64,000 nucleotides of DNA from Sphingomonas sp. BK580 (GTDB lineage: Bacteria > Pseudomonadota > Alphaproteobacteria > Sphingomonadales > Sphingomonadaceae), in assembly GCF_014194975.1 (NCBI RefSeq), contig NZ_JACIAY010000005.1:124001-188000 (forward strand), written 5' to 3'. Numbering within the stretch: the stretch's first letter is position 1; each line of letters begins with the position of its first letter. The translations under genes and the position numbers were made by a program. Of the stretch, positions 58,321-64,000 are shown in pieces. Under the pieces are notes generated by a model. The model did not search any database. It was not told the DNA's origin and saw only the letters and a program-made list of their open reading frames with translations.

Positions 58321-59055
58321 ATGATCGAGCGCGCGCGCAGCGTCGCCGCGGGCTTCGCCGACGTCGGCCTCACCCAGGCCGAGGAGCTGCTGCGCCGCGT
58401 CTCGCCCGAGGGGCGCGCACAGGCGCGGCGCGAGCGCGAGGCGCGGGCGCGGCGGCAGCGCCGGCTGCTCGTGCGGCTGGTGCTCGCCGCGGCGGCGTCG
58501 CTGCTGGTGTGGGCGCTGCTCGCGCTCGCGGTCGCGCCGCCGGTGGCGCTCGCGGTCGCCGCGGCGCTGATGCTGCTGCTGACGACGCTGGTGCTGATCC
58601 GCGCGGCACCCCGCGCGCCGGGGCGCGAGGCGCTCGCCGGCGCGGCGCTGCCCGATCTCGCCGCCGAGGCGGCGCTGTGGCTCGCCGCGCAGCGTCGCGG
58701 GCTGCCGCCCCCGGCGCTGCGGCTGAGCGAGGCGATGGCGCAGCGCCTCGAGACGCTCGCGCCGCGGCTCGCCCAGCTCGACCCGCGGAGCCCGGCCGCG
58801 GCGCAGGTCCGCGCGCTGATCGCGGTCGAGTTGCCCGACCTGGTGGAGGGCTGGCGCGCGGTGCCGATCTCGCTGCGCGGCAGCGCGCGCGACGATGCTC
58901 CCGCGCCCGACCAGCTGCTCGAGAACGGGCTGCGGCTGCTCGACGGCGAGCTCGCCCGGGTCGACTCGCAGCTCGGCCGCGGCGCGCTCGACTGCATCGC
59001 GGTGCAGGGCCGCTTCCTCGAGCTGAAATACGACGCGGACGGCGATCTTCCCTGA
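58321..59055 (+). CDS. Membrane protein of unknown function
   Basis: A 244-residue protein I do not recognise. A charged N-terminal region (SPEGRAQARREREARARRQR) is followed by two adjacent membrane helices (about 50-95; LLVRLVLAAAASLLVWALLA and PPVALAVAAALMLLLTTLVL) and a soluble, helical C-terminal domain with LAQLDPRSPAAAQVRALIAV and QGRFLELKYD. ATG 58321 with AAGG 7 nt upstream is preferred; ATG 58291 is also in frame. No neighbours suggest a role. Confidence 0.65.
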   Translation: MIERARSVAAGFADVGLTQAEELLRRVSPEGRAQARREREARARRQRRLLVRLVLAAAASLLVWALLALAVAPPVALAVAAALMLLLTTLVLIRAAPRAPGREALAGAALPDLAAEAALWLAAQRRGLPPPALRLSEAMAQRLETLAPRLAQLDPRSPAAAQVRALIAVELPDLVEGWRAVPISLRGSARDDAPAPDQLLENGLRLLDGELARVDSQLGRGALDCIAVQGRFLELKYDADGDLP

Positions 59056-59301
59056 ACGGCCGCGGGCCGGTCAACGCCACCGCGAGGACGCCCGCCACGG
59101 TGCCCATCGCACACCCGCTCCCGAGCGCCGGCGGCATCGTGAGGCCGACGTGACATCACGCGCGGACAGCAGCGTGTTTCTTCGTCGGGCGCCGCGGCGA
59201 CGCGGCCGACCGGGAAACGGCGAGCCACCTCTCGATCGACCGCCCCGATCGCGGAGCCGAAGCCCGGCGCGGCGGGTTGGACCAGCACGAAAGGAGCGCC
59301 C

Positions 59302-59529
59302 GTGACAGACGAGATCAGCCAGACCCGCCAGCGCGAGATCGCCGCCGAGCATCTGCTCTTCAAGCTCATCGAATATGTCGAGTCGCGCGACCCGGGGCTG
59401 CTCGACTTCCTCGAGGGAAGCCTGTCGCACCTGGGCGACCCGGGACGCGACGACAGCAAGGACGACGAGGCTGTGCGCGAGATCGCCCGCCGCATGATCG
59501 CCGGCGCACGCACGCAGGGCACGGGCTGA
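59302..59529 (+). CDS. Conserved-looking small protein, 75 residues
   Basis: Starts GTG 59302 with AAGGAG 6 nt before it, an excellent site. The acidic, helical product begins MTDEISQTRQREIAAEHLLF then KLIEYVESRDPGLLDFLEGS and has a charged DPGRDDSKDDEAVREIARRM segment. No membrane helix or cysteine. Function unknown; the MFS gene begins 5 bp after its stop. Confidence 0.65.
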   Translation: MTDEISQTRQREIAAEHLLFKLIEYVESRDPGLLDFLEGSLSHLGDPGRDDSKDDEAVREIARRMIAGARTQGTG

Positions 59530-59534
59530 GATCC

Positions 59535-60767
59535 GTGCCGCCGGCGCTGGCGGCGGGCTCACCGGCCTACCGCCGTCTCACGCTGGCGATGCTGTTCGCC
59601 GGCTTCGCGACCTTCTCGACGCTGTACGCGGTGCAGCCGCTGCTGCCGCTGCTGGCGACGCACTTCCGGCTGAGCGCGGAGGCGGCGTCGCTGGCGGTGT
59701 CGCTGGCGACGGGGCCGCTCGCGCTCGGTATCCTCGTCGCGGGCGCGGTGTCGGATCGGGTCGGGCGCCGTCCGCTGATGGTGGCGGCGATGATCGCCGC
59801 GGCGGTGCTGACGGTGGCCGCCGCGGTGGTGCCGGGCTGGTACGGGCTGCTCGCGCTGCGGCTGCTCGCCGGGCTGGCGCTCGCGGGGGTGCCGGCGGTG
59901 GCGATGGCCTATGTCGCCGAGGAGGTCGACTCGGCCTCGATCGGCGCGGCGATGGGGCTCTACATCGCCGGCAGCGCGCTCGGCGGCATGGGCGGGCGGC
60001 TGGTCGCCAGCCTCGTCGCCGCGGTGGCGGACTGGCGCTGGGCGCTGGCGAGCGTCGGCCTGATCGGGCTCGCGCTGGCCGAGGCGTTCCGCCGGCTCGC
60101 GCCGCCGTCGCGCCGGTTCGCGCCGAGCGACGCCGGCTGGCTGGCGCTGCCGCGCGGCGCCGCCGCGCTGTTCCGCGACCCCGGGCTGCGCCTGCTCTAC
60201 CTCGAGAGCTTCCTGCTGATGGGCGCGTTCGTGACCATCTACAATTACGCCGGCTTCCACCTGCTCGCGCCGCCGTACGGGCTGGGGCAGGCGACGATCG
60301 GGGCGGTGTTCCTGCTCTACGTGCTCGGCTCGCTCAGCTCGCGGCTGTTCGGCGGCCTGGCAGGCCGGCTCGGGCGGCGGCGCGTCTTCTGGGTCCCGGT
60401 CGTGCTGCTGATCGCGGGCGTGGCGCTCACCGCGGCGCGGCCCTTGTGGCTGGTGATCCTCGGCATCGCGGTGCTCACGATCGGCTTCTTCGGCGCCCAC
60501 TCGATCGCGAGCGCCTGGGTCGGCCGGCGCGGGGGCGCCGCGCGCGGGCAGGCGGCGGCCTGGTACCTGTTCTTCTACTATCTCGGGTCGAGCGTGCTCG
60601 GGTCGGCCGGCGGCCTCGCGTGGACGCGTCACGGCTGGCCGGGCGTCGTCCTCTTCTGCGCCGCGCTCGGGGGACTAGCGTTGCTCGGCGGTCTGCTGCT
60701 GGTGCGGGTGCGCCCGCTCGCCGCGCCCGAGGACCCGGCGGCCGTGCCGCCGCCCGCCTCGGCGTGA
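59535..60767 (+). CDS. MFS transporter (YnfM-like)
   Basis: A 410-residue permease with 12 hydrophobic helices. The loop 2-3 motif is GAVSDRVGRRPLMVAAMIA, and a second appears as GGLAGRLGRRRVFWVPVVLL between helices 8 and 9. FATFSTLYAVQPLLPLLATH is typical of the YnfM/arabinose-efflux group. GTG 59535 lies 5 bp after the upstream stop and is the only start that keeps helix 1 near the N-terminus. Probably an exporter; substrate unknown. Confidence 0.9.
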   Translation: MPPALAAGSPAYRRLTLAMLFAGFATFSTLYAVQPLLPLLATHFRLSAEAASLAVSLATGPLALGILVAGAVSDRVGRRPLMVAAMIAAAVLTVAAAVVPGWYGLLALRLLAGLALAGVPAVAMAYVAEEVDSASIGAAMGLYIAGSALGGMGGRLVASLVAAVADWRWALASVGLIGLALAEAFRRLAPPSRRFAPSDAGWLALPRGAAALFRDPGLRLLYLESFLLMGAFVTIYNYAGFHLLAPPYGLGQATIGAVFLLYVLGSLSSRLFGGLAGRLGRRRVFWVPVVLLIAGVALTAARPLWLVILGIAVLTIGFFGAHSIASAWVGRRGGAARGQAAAWYLFFYYLGSSVLGSAGGLAWTRHGWPGVVLFCAALGGLALLGGLLLVRVRPLAAPEDPAAVPPPASA

Positions 60768-60847
60768 CCGCGCGAGACTTCCGGCCACGGCGACCGTCAT
60801 GCCGCGCCACGCCGCTATAAAGCGCTGAGGTCAGCGTGGGGTGAGCG

Positions 60848-61501
60848 GTGCGGGTCGGGATCATCGGGGCGGGGCAGGTCGGCCAGGCGCTGGCGCGGCG
60901 CGCGGTGGTGGCGGGCCACGCGGTGACGCTCGCCAACGCGCGCGCGCCCGAGACGATCTACGACCTCGCCGCGACGATCGGCTGCGCCGCCGCGCGCGCC
61001 GACGACGTGCCCGCGCTGAGCGACTTGGTGGTGCTCGCGATCCCCTTCGCCGCGGTGTTCGCGCTCGCGCCGGGGCTGCTCGCCGGGCGGATCGTCGCCG
61101 ACGCCAACAATTACTATCCCGACCGCGACGGCCGGATCGCCGCGCTCGACTCGCGCTCCACCACGACCAGCGAGATGGTGGCGCGCCACTTCCCCGCGGC
61201 GACCGTGGTGAAGGCGTTCAACGCCATCCTCGCGCGTGACCTGCGCGCGCCGCCGGTGCTGCCGGGCGGTGCCCGCCGCGCACTCCCGATCGCGGGCGAT
61301 GACGAGGGCGCGTGCGCGCAGGTGGCGGCGCTGCACGGCTCGCTCGGCTACGGCGCGGTCGACGCCGGACCGCTGGCCGAGGGATGGCGGTTCGAGCGCG
61401 CCAAGCCGGCCTATTGCGTGCCGCTCGACCGCGCCGGGCTGGTCGCCGCGCTCGACGCCGCCGAGCGCGACGTCGACCTTCCCGAGGGATCGTGGCGGTG
61501 A
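60848..61501 (+). CDS. NADPH-dependent F420 reductase-like protein
   Basis: A 217-residue Rossmann protein. MRVGIIGAGQVGQALARRAV is the dinucleotide site. DLVVLAIPFAAVFAL, IVADANNYYPDRDG and TVVKAFNAILARDL match the coenzyme F420-dependent NADP reductase/NADP oxidoreductase family. Bacteria of this group usually lack F420, so the real substrate is uncertain. GTG start; a CTATAAA box lies 27 bp upstream. Confidence 0.85.
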   Translation: MRVGIIGAGQVGQALARRAVVAGHAVTLANARAPETIYDLAATIGCAAARADDVPALSDLVVLAIPFAAVFALAPGLLAGRIVADANNYYPDRDGRIAALDSRSTTTSEMVARHFPAATVVKAFNAILARDLRAPPVLPGGARRALPIAGDDEGACAQVAALHGSLGYGAVDAGPLAEGWRFERAKPAYCVPLDRAGLVAALDAAERDVDLPEGSWR

Positions 61502-61541
61502 GTGCGGCCTGAAGTCTGATCTCGCTCGTCGAACCGTCAGC

Positions 61542-61619
61542 GTGCTCCGGCGAACGCCGGAGCCCAGGGCCACCAATGTGATGCTCGCCGCTCTGGGCTC
61601 CCGCGTGCGCGGGAGCACG
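61542..61619. repeat. Dispersed palindromic element, family A copy 6 (best preserved)
   Basis: Left hairpin GTGCTCCGGCGAACGCCGGA then GCCCAGGGC; right hairpin CTCTGGGCTCCCGCGTGCGC then GGGAGCAC. The outer ends GTGCTCC/GGAGCAC and the inner GAGCCCAG/CTGGGCTC are exact inverses. It lies between convergent genes. Confidence 0.8.
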
Positions 61620-61640
61620 TCGGCGTCGGTGAGAGAGACG

Positions 61641-63797
61641 CTAGAAGATCCCCAGGAACTTCTTCCGCTTCGGCGCGGGCGCCTTGCTGGGCGTGCCGTT
61701 GCCCACGTCGGTACGCGGCTCGCCCTTCTCGTCGCGCTGCGCCGCCGCGGTCTTGCCCGCGAGGATCGGGCCGCATTGCGCCGCCTTGGCGTCGCCCGGG
61801 TCGACGAATGCCAGCAGCGCCGCGACCGGCGTCGCCACCACCGCCAGGCCGAGCCCGACGCCGGCGCGCGCCACCAGTTGCGGCGAGATCACGTCGAGCT
61901 GCGGCTGCGCGAAATAGCCGCCCAGCCCCACCGGCGACTGGCCCGAGAAGAGGCTGAACTTCTTCGAGTCGGCGCGGAAGGCGAGGTCCAGCGCCTCGGT
62001 CTTGAAGCTGAACCCGCCGCGCGCGAGGATCACGTTGTTCTTGGTGTCGATCAGGATCGGGTCGGTCGCCGCGACGCCGTCGCGCACGGTGAAGGCGATC
62101 AGCCCGCAGTTGATCTGCACCGGCTCCTTGAGCTCCTGCTGGAACATCTTCTGGACGAAGGTGCCGAGGTCGATCTCGGCGAGCTCGACGTTGCGCGTCC
62201 ACATCGTCCCGGCGGGCATCACGAAGGCGATACGGCCGCGCGCGCTGGCGAGCGAGTCGTGGATCGTGTCGCCGCGCCCCGTCAGCTGGATCCGGCCGCG
62301 GATCGTCCCCGACGTGCCCGACTCGGCGACGCCGTAGCCGGCGAGCAGCCGCCCCATCGGTGTGGGCGCGAGGCGAATGTCGTAGCTGACCGCGCTCGGC
62401 CGCTCGCGCGTGTCGAAGATCGCGTCGGCGGCGACGTTGCCGCGCGCCATCGCGAAGGTGAGCGGCGACAGCGCCAGCCGGCCGCGCTCGAGATCGAGCA
62501 CCATGTCGATGTCGGAGATCGGCACGCGGCGGGAGCGCACCACGCCGACGTGCCACTTCAGGTCGGCGTCGAAGCGCTGCATCGTCGCCACCGGCAGCGC
62601 GGCGTCGGGCAGGATCCGCGCGGGCGCCGCGCCGGTCGCGGCGGCGGCGGCGACCGCGCCTTTCTCCGCGACGATGTCGGGATTGTAGCCGATGAAGGGC
62701 GCGGCATCGACGATGTCGAGCCGGCGCGTCGTCAGCTCCGAGTCGAGGTGGAGCCGCGCCCCGTTGGTGATCGTCAGCCGCCCGGCGACGTCGCTGTCGC
62801 CGAACGTGCCGCTCATCCGCGTGAAGCGATACTCGTTGCCGCTCTGCACCAGCTGCGCGCGCAGGCGGTAGGTGCGCGTGTTGGGGATCACCACGCCGAT
62901 CACGTCGAGCAGCGTCGACAGGTTGCGCCCGGTCGCGCGCACCGCCAAGGGCACGTTCTCGAACTCGGCGAGGCTGGGCAGCGTCCCCGCCACGTCGATC
63001 GTGTTGCCGGCCGCCCGCGCGCGCGCGACCAGCTCGTTGCGCCCGCGTGCCACCGTCGCGTCGGGCGAGAGCAGGCGTGCCGCCAGCGTGAAGGGCGTGT
63101 CGCGCAGCTGGCCGGTGCCGCTGAGCCCGACCGCCTGCCCGATGCGCGCGTCGGTCGAGCGGATCGTGTCGAGCGTCAGGTCGGCGAGCAGCCTCATGCG
63201 CGGGTCGCGGTAGCGCACCTGCGTGCCCGTGACGGTGGCGCGATCGATCCGCGGCAGGTCGAGCGGCTTGCCCGAGCCCTTGTCCTCGCTGAAGGTCCAG
63301 GTGTTGCGCGTGTGCGCGGGATCCCACTCGAGATCGACCGCGCCGTTCGTGAGATCGAGCCAGTAGAGCCGGCGCTTGCCGAACAGCAGCGACAGCGGCG
63401 CGATGCGCGAGTCGATCCGCTCCGCCGCGAAGAGGTTGGGCCGGGTCGCCCAGGCGGGATTGGCGATGGCGAGTCGCTCGGCGTAGAATTTGATCTTGAG
63501 CGGCGCGAGATAGAGCTGGAAGTCGCCGCCCACGCGCACCTGGCGATGCGTCAGCTTGCCGACGACGCTCTCGAACGGGCGCTTGAGGAAGCGGCCCTTG
63601 GTGACGAAGAGCACCAGCCACATCGCGGCGAGGAGCGCGAGCAGCCCCAGCGCGACGTTGCGCGCGATCCGCCAGCCGCGGCCGCGCGATCGGCCGGCGT
63701 CTTCCGGCGGCGCGGGCGGCGGTGATGCACCCGCCGCGCCGGTCGACGCCGCGGAGGGACCGGGCGCGGCGACCGTGTCGGGCGGGATCGTTGCCAT
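61641..63797 (-). CDS. AsmA family envelope protein
   Basis: A 718-residue envelope protein. A Pro/Ala-rich cytoplasmic start is followed by one membrane helix (RIARNVALGLLALLAAMWLV, about residues 43-65), then a long periplasmic beta-rich region that begins VTKGRFLKRPFESVVGKLTH, as in AsmA-type lipid-transport bridges. The C-terminus is basic (APAPKRKKFLGIF). AsmA-like proteins carry phospholipid between membranes. No operon partners seen. Confidence 0.9.
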   Translation of the reverse strand: MATIPPDTVAAPGPSAASTGAAGASPPPAPPEDAGRSRGRGWRIARNVALGLLALLAAMWLVLFVTKGRFLKRPFESVVGKLTHRQVRVGGDFQLYLAPLKIKFYAERLAIANPAWATRPNLFAAERIDSRIAPLSLLFGKRRLYWLDLTNGAVDLEWDPAHTRNTWTFSEDKGSGKPLDLPRIDRATVTGTQVRYRDPRMRLLADLTLDTIRSTDARIGQAVGLSGTGQLRDTPFTLAARLLSPDATVARGRNELVARARAAGNTIDVAGTLPSLAEFENVPLAVRATGRNLSTLLDVIGVVIPNTRTYRLRAQLVQSGNEYRFTRMSGTFGDSDVAGRLTITNGARLHLDSELTTRRLDIVDAAPFIGYNPDIVAEKGAVAAAAATGAAPARILPDAALPVATMQRFDADLKWHVGVVRSRRVPISDIDMVLDLERGRLALSPLTFAMARGNVAADAIFDTRERPSAVSYDIRLAPTPMGRLLAGYGVAESGTSGTIRGRIQLTGRGDTIHDSLASARGRIAFVMPAGTMWTRNVELAEIDLGTFVQKMFQQELKEPVQINCGLIAFTVRDGVAATDPILIDTKNNVILARGGFSFKTEALDLAFRADSKKFSLFSGQSPVGLGGYFAQPQLDVISPQLVARAGVGLGLAVVATPVAALLAFVDPGDAKAAQCGPILAGKTAAAQRDEKGEPRTDVGNGTPSKAPAPKRKKFLGIF

Positions 63798-63992
63798 GGC
63801 GGTCCAATCGCGCGACGCGGCGGCGCGGTTCCCGGTACATCGCGCGCCACCGTGCCAGATGCGGGCGGTTGCTTTTCGCGGGGAGCGCGGCTAAGGCGCG
63901 CGCTTCTCCGAGCGATCGGCGGTGACGAACGGCCCGGCCATCCAGGGCTGCCGCGGCCGTTTCAGCCGAACGCTCCAGCAGAAAGGACGAAA

Positions 63993-64000
63993 ATGCCCAA
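63993..64000 (+). CDS. Start of a gene cut by the right edge
   Basis: AAAGGA ends 5 nt before ATG 63993, a strong ribosome site, and the frame reads Met-Pro into the edge. Nothing more can be said about the product. Confidence 0.4.

Overview
The window is a gene-dense, very GC-rich piece of chromosome, and its gene content points to a sphingomonad (Alphaproteobacteria, order Sphingomonadales). The evidence is the alphaproteobacterial order rpmF-plsX-fabH-ihfA-merR, a plant/alphaproteobacterial-type gshA, a CarD regulator, a large TonB-dependent receptor, an HWE histidine kinase and CTATAA-like -10 boxes. I see no rRNA, tRNA, CRISPR array, transposase, prophage gene or integrase. Base composition looks even from end to end. 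It reads as core chromosome with a few accessory loci, not as an island.

Layout. 1-5.5 kb: an exported pepsin-like protease with a PDZ domain (cut by the left edge), gshA, and a large exported DUF5695-like protein. 5.6-12.2 kb, minus strand: an overlapping trio (DUF2147 protein, 53-residue membrane peptide, rsmE), an FAD oxidoreductase, etfBA and sucC. 12.7-16 kb: a DinG-like helicase overlapping a SixA-like phosphatase. 16.3-20.3 kb: a TonB receptor tightly coupled to an exported sulfatase. 20.6-22.7 kb: carD and two exported head-GIN (DUF2807) proteins. 22.8-29.2 kb: an M13 peptidase, a class A beta-lactamase, a NIPSNAP protein, a small ElaB-like protein and an alpha-amino-acid ester hydrolase. 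29.3-32.3 kb: an HWE kinase, a lone receiver protein and an exported lactonase. 32.7-38.2 kb: a TlpA-like lipoprotein divergent from argH-lptM-like-lysA-siroheme synthase-corA. 38.2-43 kb: ohr-gloA divergent from ohrR, then the lipid/ribosome operon with ihfA. 43-49 kb: MBL hydrolase, fused pabBC, aspartate aminotransferase, a 46-residue exported peptide, an exported MsrA and ubiA. 49-54 kb: a gluconate permease, a histidine acid phosphatase, a MetX-like hydrolase, an exported cyclophilin and a small hydrophilic protein. 54.2-57.5 kb: a YbgC-like thioesterase, a lemA-TPM-TPM operon and an HxlR regulator divergent from an SDR. 58.3-64 kb: an unknown membrane protein, a 75-residue protein, an MFS exporter, an F420-reductase-like protein and an AsmA-family protein. 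A start codon sits at the right edge.

The most distinctive non-coding feature is a set of dispersed palindromic elements of about 25-140 bp that fills most of the larger intergenic gaps. They fall into at least three sequence families: GTGCTCC arms with a CCCC-arm variant, GTCATCCCGG arms, and CCTCCCC arms. They resemble REP/BIME-type repeats. They lie at convergent gene ends, in divergent promoter regions and once inside an operon.

I did not find a clear previously undescribed multi-gene system. The best leads are the repeat families, the 25-29 kb stretch pairing a divergent class A beta-lactamase with an ester hydrolase that keeps the complete catalytic carboxylate cluster, the sulfatase/TonB pair, and several very small genes that are easy to overlook (53, 46, 62, 63 and 75 residues, and rpmF).
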